From contig JAOTVX010000012.1 in the NCBI GenBank assembly GCA_029863175.1, positions 1-64,000 on the forward strand: a stretch of DNA of 64,000 nt. The letters are read 5' to 3'. A model generated the notes under the pieces. That model was not told where the DNA came from, searched no databases, and was given only the letters and a program-made list of their open reading frames with translations. This DNA comes from Betaproteobacteria bacterium. GTDB taxonomy: Bacteria > Pseudomonadota > Gammaproteobacteria > Burkholderiales > SG8-41. Made by a program: the position numbers and the translations under genes. Shown one piece after another: positions 50,256 through 59,304 of the stretch (position 1 is its first letter; each line of letters opens with the position of its first letter).

Positions 50256-50465
50256 CGTGACGGGTGATGGGTGACGGGTGATGAGTGGGGAGCCCAACAT
50301 TCGTAAATCGTGTTTTGTTTCTCTCCGCGCGCCCTGTGGTTCAATTAGTGTTCTTGTGTTGATTGGCGCCTTGGCGGTTTAGCTTTGCAGTTCATCGGCG
50401 TCCATCGGCGGCTAATATAGATCTTTGCTTTTCGTTGCATCTGTGTTTATCTGCTGCTGATTTTG
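50256..50465. repeat. Composite short-unit repeat block
   Basis: CGTGACGGGTGATGGGTGACG (50,256-50,284), TTTCTCTCCGCGCGCCCTGT (50,319-50,340), GATTGGCGCCTTGGCGGTTT (50,359-50,380), then TCATCGGCGTCCATCGGCGG (50,391-50,412) and TCTGTGTTTATCTGCTGCTG (50,439-50,460) fill the gap. At least four repeat types stand in series. Confidence 0.8.
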
Positions 50466-50481
50466 GGTTTGTTGAAGCAAC

Positions 50482-51789
50482 ATGGGAATGACCGCTGTCG
50501 AAAAGGTGCTGGCACGTGCGAGCGGCAAGTCTGACGTGAGGGCGGGCGATGTCGTCTATCCCGCGCCCGACTTCATCATGATCCACGACGGGGTCGTGAT
50601 GGGTGCCAAGCGCGAACTCGACACCCTCGGCATCGACCGCCTCGCGGCACCGGACAAGGTCGTCATGGTCACTGACCACGACGTGATCTACGGCAGCGCG
50701 CGCGCCGCTGAGCGGGGCGATTTCAACCGCAAGGCTGCGCGCCAGTGGGGCGTGAAGCACTTTTTCGACGTGGGCCGCGGCGGACATGGTCATATCTTCC
50801 CGATGGAAACCGGGATGCTGCTGCCAGGCATGTTCTATTTCGACAACGACCGCCACGCGACGAACGCGGGGGCCATTGGCGCATTCGGATTCCGGGTCGG
50901 CGCGGAAATCTCACGGGTGCTGGCGACCGGCACCAACTGGGTCATGGTCCCGAAGTCCGTGCGCTTGAGGGTCCGGGGCGCCCTGAAACCCGGCGTGCAC
51001 GCCCGTGACGTGGGCTTCCACCTCGCCACGCGCATTGCCAATGAATCGTTGAAGCTCGACCTCGATTACCGCGTGCTGGAATTCGCGGGCGAGATCGGCC
51101 AGTTCGACCTTGCGGCGCGCACCGCCCTTTGTTCAAGCCCGACCGAGATGCGCGCGTACGGCGTATTCTTTCCGCCATCCGAATCGATTATCGCCCTCGC
51201 CAAGGCGCGAGCACAGCGTCCTTTCACGCCCATCTACCCCGACGCCGATGCGAGCTACGAAGCGGACCTCGAGCTCGACGTCAGCGCGCTGGAGCCTCAG
51301 ATCGCGCTGCCCGGCGGCGTGCACAAGGCGGTGGACTTGTCCAAGGTCGCAGGAACGCCCGTGAGTCACGCATTCATCGGGTCGTGCGGGTCCGGGATGT
51401 ACGAGGACCTCGTGACCGCGGCCAGCATCCTCAGCGGCCGGCGTATCGACCCCGGAATCCGCCTCTTCATCGCGCCGGGCTCGGAGCGATCCACCAAGCG
51501 CATGATCCAGGACGGCATCATGCAGATCTTCATCGAGGCAGGCGCAGTCTTGCTGCCTGCCGGTTGCGGTCCGTGCAATGACGCGGTGATCGGCCCCGTG
51601 CACTCGGGCGAAGCTTCGATCTCAACCGCTGCCAACAACAACGCCGGACGCTTCGGAGCAATGGACGCAAAGCTCTACTTGGGGAGCCCCGCGACCGTGG
51701 CTGCGTCCGCGATCGCGGGGCGAGTTGCCGATCCGCGCAGCGTTCCCGCCTCGCAGGAGGTTCTGCGCCTGGCGCAGGAGGCCGCGTGA
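50482..51789 (+). CDS. LeuC-like aconitase family protein, large subunit
   Basis: A 435-residue aconitase-superfamily large subunit. It has FDVGRGGHGHIFPMETGMLLPG, MVPKSVRLRVRGALKPGVHA, and the three-cysteine iron-sulphur pattern IGSCGSGMYEDL and LPAGCGPCND. The Fe4S4 cluster dehydrates or isomerises 2- or 3-hydroxy-acids (isopropylmalate, homoaconitate, dimethylmalate and the like). The sequence differs from canonical LeuC, and no leuB or leuA gene is near, so a catabolic hydratase is likely. The stop overlaps the GTG of the small subunit. Confidence 0.9.
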   Translation: MGMTAVEKVLARASGKSDVRAGDVVYPAPDFIMIHDGVVMGAKRELDTLGIDRLAAPDKVVMVTDHDVIYGSARAAERGDFNRKAARQWGVKHFFDVGRGGHGHIFPMETGMLLPGMFYFDNDRHATNAGAIGAFGFRVGAEISRVLATGTNWVMVPKSVRLRVRGALKPGVHARDVGFHLATRIANESLKLDLDYRVLEFAGEIGQFDLAARTALCSSPTEMRAYGVFFPPSESIIALAKARAQRPFTPIYPDADASYEADLELDVSALEPQIALPGGVHKAVDLSKVAGTPVSHAFIGSCGSGMYEDLVTAASILSGRRIDPGIRLFIAPGSERSTKRMIQDGIMQIFIEAGAVLLPAGCGPCNDAVIGPVHSGEASISTAANNNAGRFGAMDAKLYLGSPATVAASAIAGRVADPRSVPASQEVLRLAQEAA

Positions 51790-52316
51790 GCGATTTCGAC
51801 TGGGTCCTCAAAGGCCGCTGCTACAAGCTGGGACATGACGTCCCGCACGCCGGCGGGGTCATTCCCAACCGCTACATCGTCGCGCGACAATTTGACCCTG
51901 CCGTGCTCATCCAACACCTGTTCGAGGAGACCGACCCGGGATTTCACCAGCGCTGCGAAGCCGGCGACATCATCATCACCGGGCGCAATTTCGGCATGGG
52001 GCCCAAAATGAACGGCTATATCGCGATGCGCGCCCTGGGACTTGGGCTCGTGTGCGAATCGATGCCCTTCCTTGCCTACCGCGCCGCGATCGGCGAAGGC
52101 CTGCGCGTGCTGACCGACTGTCCCGCGGTTACCGAGATCTGCGAAACCGGCGACGAACTCGAAGTCGACTTCCGTAACGGGTTCTTCGTCAACCGCACGC
52201 GGGTTGTCTCGCGCGAGTACCCGCCGATGCCCGAGACGCTGATGGAAATCGTCGCGCTCGGCGGCAACTCAGGCTGGCTGAAGCGCTGGTGGCGCCAACA
52301 GCAGAAAACAGGGTGA
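51786..52316 (+). CDS. LeuD-like aconitase family protein, small subunit
   Basis: A 176-residue swivel-domain subunit (LKGRCYKLGHDVPHAGGVIP; IIITGRNFGMGPKMNGYIAM; LVCESMPFLAYRAAIGEGLRV). The GTG start overlaps the large-subunit TGA, so the two form a heterodimeric enzyme. The Gly-rich turn GRNFGMGPKMN replaces the GENFGCGSSRE typical of LeuD; this points to a different substrate. Confidence 0.88.
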   Translation: MSDFDWVLKGRCYKLGHDVPHAGGVIPNRYIVARQFDPAVLIQHLFEETDPGFHQRCEAGDIIITGRNFGMGPKMNGYIAMRALGLGLVCESMPFLAYRAAIGEGLRVLTDCPAVTEICETGDELEVDFRNGFFVNRTRVVSREYPPMPETLMEIVALGGNSGWLKRWWRQQQKTG

Positions 52317-52443
52317 TGAGAGATGGTGATGGAAGACCGTAGGATCGCAACGCTATGTCTGGTATTCGCCCGTGGGCCGGTGCGTCCCAAGGGTTTTCAT
52401 CACCATTTTCCATCACCAGTACACATCACCAGTACTCATCACT
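52313..52443. repeat. Inverted GGTGATG/CATCACC repeat block
   Basis: GGTGATGAGAGATGGTGATGG begins at the stop codon of the leuD-like gene (TGA is part of the first unit), and ATCACCATTTTCCATCACC with further units lies at 52,398-52,441. The centre is a 60-bp unique stretch. Confidence 0.8.
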
Positions 52444-52474
52444 GTTTTGAAAATCCGCCAGCCTAGCCCTTGTG

Positions 52475-53203
52475 ATGCCCTCGGAATATCAAAATGCGCT
52501 CGGGCAGCCGATTGGGCCGCCGCTGCCGAACTGGACTGCGCCACCGCTGCCGCCCCGCGAGCCGATGACGGGGCGTTTTTGCCGTGTCGAACTGCTCGAC
52601 CCCGGGCGGCATGCAGAAGATCTCTATCGGGCAAACGGCTTCGACGCGGAAGGCCGCAACTGGACCTACATGAACTATGGCCCTTTCGACTCTTTTGCGG
52701 CCTATCGCAGCTGGATGGAGGGATTTTGCCTCGGAGAGGATCCGCTGTTTTACGCGATCGTGGACGACGCGACCGGGAAGGCGGTCGGGGTGGCGAGCTA
52801 TCACCGGATTGATCCCAGGATCGGTGTGATCGAAGTGGGTCACATCAATTACTCGCCGCTGCTGCAGCGCAAGCCGGCGGCGACCGAGGCGATGTACCTC
52901 ATGATGAAGCGCGCCTTCGAGCTGGGTTACCGCCGCTATGAATGGAAGTGTGACTCGCTCAACGCGTCCTCGCGCGCCGCCGCGCAGCGGCTGGGATTTT
53001 CATACGAGGGAATCTTCCGGCAGGCAACGGTCTACAAGGGCCGCAGCCGCGATACTGCCTGGTATGCGGCGATCGACATGGAATGGCCCGAAGTCGAGCG
53101 CGCATTCCGGCATTGGCTCGATCCCTCCAACTTCGACGAGGACGGCAGGCAGCGGGCGCGGCTTTCGGCACTGACGGGGTCTATCCTCAAACGGCGCGGC
53201 TGA
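52475..53203 (+). CDS. GNAT family N-acetyltransferase
   Basis: A 242-residue RimJ/RimL-type acetyltransferase. It shows MTGRFCRVELLDPGRHAEDL, YHRIDPRIGVIEVGHINYSP, AMYLMMKRAFELGYRRYEWK, and the C-terminal acetyl-CoA-related LNASSRAAAQRLGFSYEGIF plus TAWYAAIDMEWP. It uses acetyl-CoA to modify an amine; the target is unknown. The ATG at 52,475 was preferred over GTG 52,472. Confidence 0.9.
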   Translation: MPSEYQNALGQPIGPPLPNWTAPPLPPREPMTGRFCRVELLDPGRHAEDLYRANGFDAEGRNWTYMNYGPFDSFAAYRSWMEGFCLGEDPLFYAIVDDATGKAVGVASYHRIDPRIGVIEVGHINYSPLLQRKPAATEAMYLMMKRAFELGYRRYEWKCDSLNASSRAAAQRLGFSYEGIFRQATVYKGRSRDTAWYAAIDMEWPEVERAFRHWLDPSNFDEDGRQRARLSALTGSILKRRG

Positions 53204-53292
53204 CAGCGGGTGACCTGGACCGGAAACAGCTGATTGCCCGACGGATGTTTAGAACCGTTCTCAAAATACCCGGAAAACCGCAGGATCCTTAA

Positions 53293-54763
53293 TTGTACTG
53301 TGTTAGCGGTCGTGGTACCGTCGCGAGGTGTTTATCGTAACCGTGGAGGTGCGCGATGGGTAGGGGCGTGGAAACGCGATTCGAACGTTATGCCGAGAAG
53401 ATGGTGGAGGCGCTGGGTCATGCGAACCGGGCGACCCCAGCGCGCTGGTATCTGAGAGGTCTGATGCTGCCGGGGCAACGCAAGAGCGTGGAACCGATGG
53501 CCGCCCGTGTGCATCCGCAGGATGTCGAATCGGCGCATCAATCGATGCACCACCTGGTGGCCGACTCCGATTGGAGCGATACGGCGTTGCTGAGTGCGGT
53601 GGCACGCGAGGTGGTGCCGGTATTGCGCCAGCAGGGGCAGGCGCCGTGCTTCTGGATCATCGACGACACGAGCTATCGTAAGTGGGGCAAGCACTCGGTG
53701 GGCGTGGCGCGCCAGTATTGCGGGCACCTGGGCAAGACGGAGAATTGCCAGGTGGCGGTGAGTCTGACGCTGGCCACCGTGGCGGGGAGTCTGCCGGTGA
53801 ACTACCGGCTGTATCTGCCGCACGAGTGGACCCGGAACAAGAAGCGATGCCAGGCCGCGGGTGTGCCCAAAGCGGTGAGGTTTGCCACCAAGGGGCAAAT
53901 CGCCTGGGCGCAGATCGAGGCGGCGCTCGCGGCCGGCCTCCCGCGCGGCACCGTGCTCATGGATGCCGCCTACGGCGATGAGGCGGCGATGCGTGATCGA
54001 CTCAGCGCGCACGAGCTCTCCTACGCGGTAGCGGTACGGCCGGCAACCACCGTGTGGTGGGGCCAGCATCAACCTGCGCCTGCGCTCGCGCAACAGACTC
54101 GCGGTCGGCGCCGCACCCGCGTGCGACGCGACGCGGGGCATCAGCCGCGCAGCGTGCTTGATCTCGCCCGGACATTGCCCGCGGCAAGCTTTCGCAAAGT
54201 CGAATGGCGCGAGGGCACGAACGCAGCGCTCGCTTCGCGCTTTGCGCGGCGGCGCGTGCGTGCCGCGCAGGGTGGTCGTGCCCGCGATGAGGAATGGCTG
54301 CTCATCGAATGGCCGCGCGGTGAAGCCAAACCCACGCATTATTTCCTGTCTAACTTGCCCGAAACCTGCTCGCTTGAGGCTCTGGTGGCCACCGTCAAGA
54401 TGCGCTGGCGTATCGAACGCGACTACCTTGAACTCAAACAAGAACTCGGTCTCGGTCATTACGAGGGGCGCAACTGGCGCGGCTTTCATCATCACGCGAG
54501 CCTGTGTATCGCCGCCTACGGCTTTCTCATGCTCGAACGCCTGGCCGGGAGTAAAAAAAACTCCGCTCGACTACCAGCGCCTGCCCTACCCGAAACCTTC
54601 CGCCCGCGCGGGGCTGGGCCCGATGCAGCGCCACATCCCGTGGTCGATCGCCACCGCTCGCCATCGACTGGCACGCGCCATCGCGCGAGGGCTCCCGCAG
54701 TGCCCGTGCTGCGGGAAAGCGTACCGGCGGGCAGCGGCGCGTGATTAGCAAACACAGTACGAC
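53293..54763 (+). mobile_element. IS701-like insertion sequence
   Basis: Terminal inverted repeats GTACTGTGTTAGCG (53,295-53,308) and its imperfect complement AGCAAACACAGTAC (54,747-54,760) bracket one transposase gene. The element is about 1.47 kb. A target duplication was not resolved by eye. Confidence 0.75.
53356..54744 (+). pseudogene. IS701 family transposase, 3' end out of frame
   Basis: An IS701-type DDE transposase: FWIIDDTSYRKWGKHSVGVA (first Asp), LYLPHEWTRNKKRC, VLMDAAYGDEAAMRDRL (second Asp) and RIERDYLELKQELGLGHYEG (Glu). After an eight-A run at 54,553-54,560 the reading frame changes: this frame gives a Pro/Arg-rich tail, but the frame one base on gives the expected KKTPLDYQRLPYPKPSARAG and RHIPWSIATARHRLARAIAR and a final CPCCGKAY. 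Removing one A would restore a full transposase. Slippage in the run could also do so. Confidence 0.8.
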
Positions 54764-54796
54764 TATTTACTGCGGTTAACGGATAGGAGAGCCATC

Positions 54797-56203
54797 ATGC
54801 GAGACACCGCGCGGGGCCGATGGATTTTCGGGGGTCTTATCCTCTTATGCGCTTTGCTAAGCGCTGGCTGTTCGCTGATCGAGGAATGGCTGACGGGGGA
54901 CGAATGGCGTAGCCCCCGTGTCGTTAAGGTCACGGGTGTAAAAAAGTTATGCCCCTACCCGCCCTCGTGGTGCATCACTCCCAGAGAGGGGCGTCCCGCC
55001 GGAGTTCTGGCCCGTGATGGCGATCTCTTTAGTGCCTCCAAAGAAAAAGAAGGCGTTCCGTTCCTTTATCGAGAAACCGACGGGGAATCGTTGGTCCTGG
55101 ATATACGTGGCGACATGGTTTTCTTGAACGGAAAGGCCGTGACGATCCAGCTTTCGGACAGCACAGGATGGGAGTGGCTCCGGAAGGCCTCGGTCGAGGA
55201 CCTGGCCAGCTTGCGCCTTCTGTTTATTAACGTAAAGACAGAGACTCTCGATTTCTCTCTCTTGGAAAAGGTGGCCCGGGTGCGACCGAACGTTGGGCTC
55301 TTTCTGGACAGGGTTGGACAGTCTAAATCGACTGACCTCGTCGTCCGTTTGGTCACACTTTTCGAGCCACGTTTCCTCTTCATCAACCTGGACGTGCTCT
55401 CGGCGCAGTTTGATGCGCTCGAGCCGCGGCTCGCGAAGCTGGAGACGTTGTGGATCCACGGAGAGGGGTCGTTGGACTTTCTCCCCCGCCTCCCGCGCCT
55501 TCGCACACTTTTGTTGAACAATTGGGTCCGAGCGGGATCAGGCGAAATCCCCGCTGGGAGCCGAACGTTGCGCTCCCTGACCATCATGAAGGGGGAAAAA
55601 AAGGTAGAAGATCTTTCATTTCTGCGGAACGTGACGGGCCTCCGAGAGCTGGTTCTGTGGAGGTTTGATGACCTAAAGGACATCACCGCACTGGCCGCGT
55701 TTCCCGATCTCAAGAAACTCGACATCTTTTTCGTCAAGAAGGAGAACATCTCGGATCTTTCGGTTCTCGAGCGTCTTCCCAAACTGGCCTGGCTGAAGTT
55801 TCCGTGGAACACCACACAGAAAACCTTCGCCAAAGTGATCGCGAGCCACCCCGACCTTGAGATCATCGCGCTCGGTTCTGAGCACATTCGCGATCTCTCG
55901 CCCCTTCAGAGTCTCCGACATCCGAGAGCGGCAATCCTCCTCTTCCTGAAGGAAGACGTTGATCTCGCTCCGCTTCACGAGCTGAAGAGCTTGGAGTACT
56001 TGGGCCTGAACGAAAAGGCTTTCAAGGGGCAAGCGGCCAAGAAGACCGAAGCCCTGGAAAAGGCGCTTCCGGACACCTTCGTGGCACAGGTCCAACCCTT
56101 CTGCCTGGGCTCCGGGTGGATCCTGCTGTTGCTTCCGGCGATCGTTCTCTTTCGACGCTTGTGGCCACGCGGGCAGGGCCTGAGGGTTAAAGCCCATGCG
56201 TGA
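54797..56203 (+). CDS. Leucine-rich-repeat lipoprotein with C-terminal membrane anchor
   Basis: A 468-residue protein. The N-terminus (WIFGGLILLCALLSAGC) is a lipoprotein signal with lipobox SAGC. About residues 120-400 carry irregular leucine-rich repeats (LRLLFINVKTETLDFSLLEK; LETLWIHGEGSLDFLPRLPR; LRELVLWRFDDLKDITALAA; LKKLDIFFVKKENISDLSVL). A transmembrane helix near the end (GSGWILLLLPAIVLFRRLWP) is unusual for a lipoprotein and places both ends in membranes. Its codon use is less GC-rich than its neighbours. It overlaps the next gene by 8 bp. Likely a surface binding or sensing protein. Confidence 0.75.
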   Translation: MRDTARGRWIFGGLILLCALLSAGCSLIEEWLTGDEWRSPRVVKVTGVKKLCPYPPSWCITPREGRPAGVLARDGDLFSASKEKEGVPFLYRETDGESLVLDIRGDMVFLNGKAVTIQLSDSTGWEWLRKASVEDLASLRLLFINVKTETLDFSLLEKVARVRPNVGLFLDRVGQSKSTDLVVRLVTLFEPRFLFINLDVLSAQFDALEPRLAKLETLWIHGEGSLDFLPRLPRLRTLLLNNWVRAGSGEIPAGSRTLRSLTIMKGEKKVEDLSFLRNVTGLRELVLWRFDDLKDITALAAFPDLKKLDIFFVKKENISDLSVLERLPKLAWLKFPWNTTQKTFAKVIASHPDLEIIALGSEHIRDLSPLQSLRHPRAAILLFLKEDVDLAPLHELKSLEYLGLNEKAFKGQAAKKTEALEKALPDTFVAQVQPFCLGSGWILLLLPAIVLFRRLWPRGQGLRVKAHA

Positions 56204-56813
56204 AGCAGTAATTGCAGCGGCGGGGATGTGCCTGTTTGCGCTGTTCGCGCAGCGCTCTCTGCCGCTTTTCGGCGTCTCCCTCGCGGGCCTTCTGCTCGTC
56301 GCTGCTCTGATCATCCGCTCCGTGGGCAGGGAAACCTCTCTCCTCGCAGTATTCGGGTGGGGCCCTTTTTCGCGAAAGGTTGGGCTCGCGACCGCTGTTG
56401 GTTGCATTCTGGGCCTGCTGCTCGGGCTGAGTTACCGGGGCGCGTACGATCTCTCCCTGATTCCCGGTCCTCTTGCGCTCTTTGTCGTTTCAGCGGCGCT
56501 CATCGGGGCGACGGAGGAGCTGGTCTTCCGCGGCTACATCCAGGGGCGCATCACCGGCTCCGGGTTCTGGCTGGCTCCGGTGTTCGCGGCGCTCAGCCAC
56601 ACCGCTTACAAGTCCGCGTTGTTCGTTTTTCCCCCGGCCGGAGTGGAGATCGACTTACCGCTCCTTGCTTCTCTCACTTTCGTTGCGGGGTTCGCGCTTG
56701 CACTCCTTCGGCAACTCTCTGGAAGCGTTCTTCCCGCCGTCGCAGCCCATGTTCTGTTTGACGTCCTCGCGTATGGGGATCGCCTCGAGGCGCCCTGGTG
56801 GGTTTGGAGGTAG
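56196..56813 (+). CDS. CPBP family intramembrane metalloprotease (CAAX protease-like)
   Basis: A 205-residue polytopic protein with about six helices. The CPBP/Abi motifs are present: EELVFRGYIQGR (EExxxR), SHTAYKSALF (motif with His), and AAHVLFDVLAYGD. These residues coordinate the catalytic site of Rce1-type proteases that cleave within or near the membrane. The ATG lies inside the LRR gene end (8-bp overlap). Role in the cluster: possible processing of a peptide or lipoprotein. Confidence 0.85.
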   Translation: MREAVIAAAGMCLFALFAQRSLPLFGVSLAGLLLVAALIIRSVGRETSLLAVFGWGPFSRKVGLATAVGCILGLLLGLSYRGAYDLSLIPGPLALFVVSAALIGATEELVFRGYIQGRITGSGFWLAPVFAALSHTAYKSALFVFPPAGVEIDLPLLASLTFVAGFALALLRQLSGSVLPAVAAHVLFDVLAYGDRLEAPWWVWR

Positions 56814-56817
56814 ATCG

Positions 56818-58053
56818 GTGATTACGAACGCCTGCAATGACGGCCGGATGAAGAGCGCGATGGCTCTTTCCAAAGATCAGTGCATGAGCACGCTGGCGAG
56901 TCCCATCCTCACGGGCTGGCGCGCAGGGCTCGCCACCGCGCGGCTCTGGGGGGCGATCCTGCGCCTCGCGCTCGCCAGTCATTCACCGGGCCGGGCAATT
57001 CAGGCGGTGCTGGCGCTCTACAGGAAAGTCTGCGCCGCCTGGCCGGATGCGCGCCGTGCGTTGACCCCGAAGCTGGTTCGCGGCGCGGGCCGATACTTCT
57101 TCCATCTCAACTATCCCGGATACCCGTCGCCGGCTTTCGACCGGTTCATGACCCGGGAGCTGACGCGGGTGGCTTCTTCGAGCGAGTCCGCCACCAACCT
57201 GCAAACGCTGATCCTGGCCATCACGCGGCGCTGCCCGCTCTCCTGCCAGCACTGCTCGGAATGGAAAACGCTCAACGGCCACGAGCAGCTCTCGAGAGAA
57301 GATCTCCTTTCCATCGCCGGGCGCTTCGAGGCGCTCGGCGTCAACCAGATCCTGCTCTCCGGCGGAGAGCCCCTGTTGCGCCTGGATGACATCGTGGCGC
57401 TCTGCCGCGCATCGCGTCCCCAGACCGACTACTGGATTGCGACGTCCGGCTTCCGCCTGGATCGCTCCGTCGCTGCGCGGCTCGCGGAAGCCGGTCTCAC
57501 CGGGGTCTGTCTCAGCATGGACCACTTCGAGGCTGACGCGCACGACGCCTTTCGGGGCCGCGCCGGCAGCTTCCGGCAGGTCCAGCAGGCTGCGCGCCAC
57601 GTGCGCGAAGCGGGGCTGGTTCTGTGCCTCACGCTCTGTGCGACCCGCGAATTCGTTTCGGCTGAGAACCTCGAGCGTTACGCCAGGCTCGCCGGAGAGC
57701 TGGGCGCGGGCTTCCTCCAGATCCTGGAGCCGCGCGCCGTGGGCCGCTACGAGGAACGCGACGTGGCGCTCTCCGCCGAGCAGCTGGCGCTCCTTGACGC
57801 GTTCAAGATGACAGTTAACACCGATCCCGGCTGCGCCCACCTTCCCGCCGTCATCTACCACGGCGACTACCAGCGCCGCTTGGGCTGCTACGGAGCGGGC
57901 AGGTGGTATGTTTTCGTGAACAGCGCGGGCGAGGTCCATACTTGCCCCTTCTGCTCCGCCAGCGCCGGAAGTTGCCTCGACGGCCCGCTCGAAGAAGTGC
58001 TCGAACGGGTGGAACGGTTTGGATGCCACGCCTACTCGCTGGGCCCGCGATAA
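56818..58053 (+). CDS. Radical SAM protein with C-terminal Cys-rich (SPASM-like) region
   Basis: A 411-residue protein. The radical SAM motif is ITRRCPLSCQHCSEW (CxxxCxxC), followed by ILLSGGEPLLRLDD (GGE), WIATSGFRLD and GVCLSMDHFEADAH. The C-terminus has YGAGRWYVFVNSAGEVHTCPFC and further Cys (SAGSC), which looks like an auxiliary cluster-binding region. The start GTG 56,818 follows GGAGG by seven bases. The N-terminal 110 residues have a hydrophobic, Arg-rich helix. It may modify a peptide or protein; no precursor peptide gene was found nearby. Confidence 0.83.
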   Translation: MITNACNDGRMKSAMALSKDQCMSTLASPILTGWRAGLATARLWGAILRLALASHSPGRAIQAVLALYRKVCAAWPDARRALTPKLVRGAGRYFFHLNYPGYPSPAFDRFMTRELTRVASSSESATNLQTLILAITRRCPLSCQHCSEWKTLNGHEQLSREDLLSIAGRFEALGVNQILLSGGEPLLRLDDIVALCRASRPQTDYWIATSGFRLDRSVAARLAEAGLTGVCLSMDHFEADAHDAFRGRAGSFRQVQQAARHVREAGLVLCLTLCATREFVSAENLERYARLAGELGAGFLQILEPRAVGRYEERDVALSAEQLALLDAFKMTVNTDPGCAHLPAVIYHGDYQRRLGCYGAGRWYVFVNSAGEVHTCPFCSASAGSCLDGPLEEVLERVERFGCHAYSLGPR

Positions 58054-58334
58054 TGTGCTCGGATCCACTTTCTTTGCGAAATGTGAACCCGACCCCATTT
58101 ATCGCGGTTGAGAAGATATGCGAAAAGACGCGCCCTCACCTATTTGTGTGATTGGCAGGGGACCGGCGAGACCCTACCCTGTGGCAAGCAGAACTCGCAA
58201 AAAGTCTATCGAGACCGGGGATTGCGAATCAGGACATCAAATGTAACCGATATGTAAGCGACCCGTAAGTCATCCGCAATCCCGACCCGGCCACCATACA
58301 CGCTATGGCACGAGCGGAAAGAGGGAGCGACATC
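58054..58334. other. Gap with hairpins, before TRAP operon
   Basis: The stretch GGATCCACTTTCTTTGCG... AATGTGAACCCGACCCC (58,071-58,098) resembles a REP-type remnant. A hairpin GGGGATTGCG (58,217-58,226) with its complement CGCAATCCCG (58,276-58,286) surrounds ATGTAACCGATATGTAAGCG and could be a regulatory palindrome upstream of the TRAP genes. No gene. Confidence 0.4.
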
Positions 58335-59291
58335 ATGACAAAGGCAATGATGAGCGTCGCCTGCGATCCACCTAACGGTCGGCGCGTCGGTTCTGCTGCC
58401 CTAGCTTTACTTCTGGTCGTTACGCTCATGGGCGGCTGCTCGGTGCGCAACTTCGCACTCAATCAGGTGGGGGATGCACTGGCGAATAGTGGTTCCACGT
58501 TTGCATCCGATGACGATCTGCAGCTGATTGGCGCCGCCGCACCCTTCAGCCTCAAGCTGATGGAAAGCGTGCTGGCGGAGACGCCCGATAACCGCGGCCT
58601 GCTTCTCGCCACCACCCGGGGTTTCGTCCAATACTCGTACGCCTACGTCGAATTTCCCGCCGACGAGATCGAGGATCGCAACGTCAAGGCCGCGTACGCG
58701 CAGCGTGACCGCGCGCGGCGACTGTACCTGCGTGCGCGCAACTACGGCCTGCAGGGCCTCGAAACCTCCTACCCCGGTTTGACGAAATCGCTGCGAACCA
58801 ACCCCGCAGGCGCTCTTTCGGCGACGACTGTCGAGGACGTGGGCCTGCTCTACTGGACCGGTGTAGCGTGGGCGGCGGCCATTTCGCTGTCGAAGGACAA
58901 CCCCTTCCTGGTGGCAGACCTTCCCATCGTTGAGGCTCTGGTACGCCGCGCGCTTGTCCTGGACGAGACCTACGATCACGGTGCCGTCCACGTGTTCCTG
59001 ATCAGCTACGAGATGAGCCGGTCCGGCGTTAATGCCGGTGCCGCTGATCTAGCACGCCAGCACTTCGACCGGGCCGTGGAACTCAGCGAGGGCAAGCAAG
59101 CAGCCCCCTTCGTTACGTTTGCTGAGGCGGTGTCCGTCACAGAACGCGACCGCACCGAATTCGAGAAGCTTCTTCAGCACGCATTGAAGCTTAACGTCAA
59201 CGCCGACCCGGAAGGGCGCCTGGCCAATCTCGTCATGCAACGTCGCGCGCGCTGGCTGCTCGGCCGCACGGACGTGCTCTTCGCCGACTGA
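58335..59291 (+). CDS. TRAP transporter TatT-type lipoprotein
   Basis: A 318-residue envelope lipoprotein (ALALLLVVTLMGGC, Cys about 36) followed by a TPR-like helical body: DDDLQLIGAAAPFSLKLMES, GLLLATTRGFVQYSYAYVEF, RALVLDETYDHGAVHVFLIS. It matches TatT, the periplasmic T component found with some TRAP transporters. It is followed after 13 bases by DctP. The ATG at 58,335 was chosen over one ten codons upstream. Confidence 0.9.
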   Translation: MTKAMMSVACDPPNGRRVGSAALALLLVVTLMGGCSVRNFALNQVGDALANSGSTFASDDDLQLIGAAAPFSLKLMESVLAETPDNRGLLLATTRGFVQYSYAYVEFPADEIEDRNVKAAYAQRDRARRLYLRARNYGLQGLETSYPGLTKSLRTNPAGALSATTVEDVGLLYWTGVAWAAAISLSKDNPFLVADLPIVEALVRRALVLDETYDHGAVHVFLISYEMSRSGVNAGAADLARQHFDRAVELSEGKQAAPFVTFAEAVSVTERDRTEFEKLLQHALKLNVNADPEGRLANLVMQRRARWLLGRTDVLFAD

Positions 59292-59304
59292 AAGGACCCA
59301 CGCC

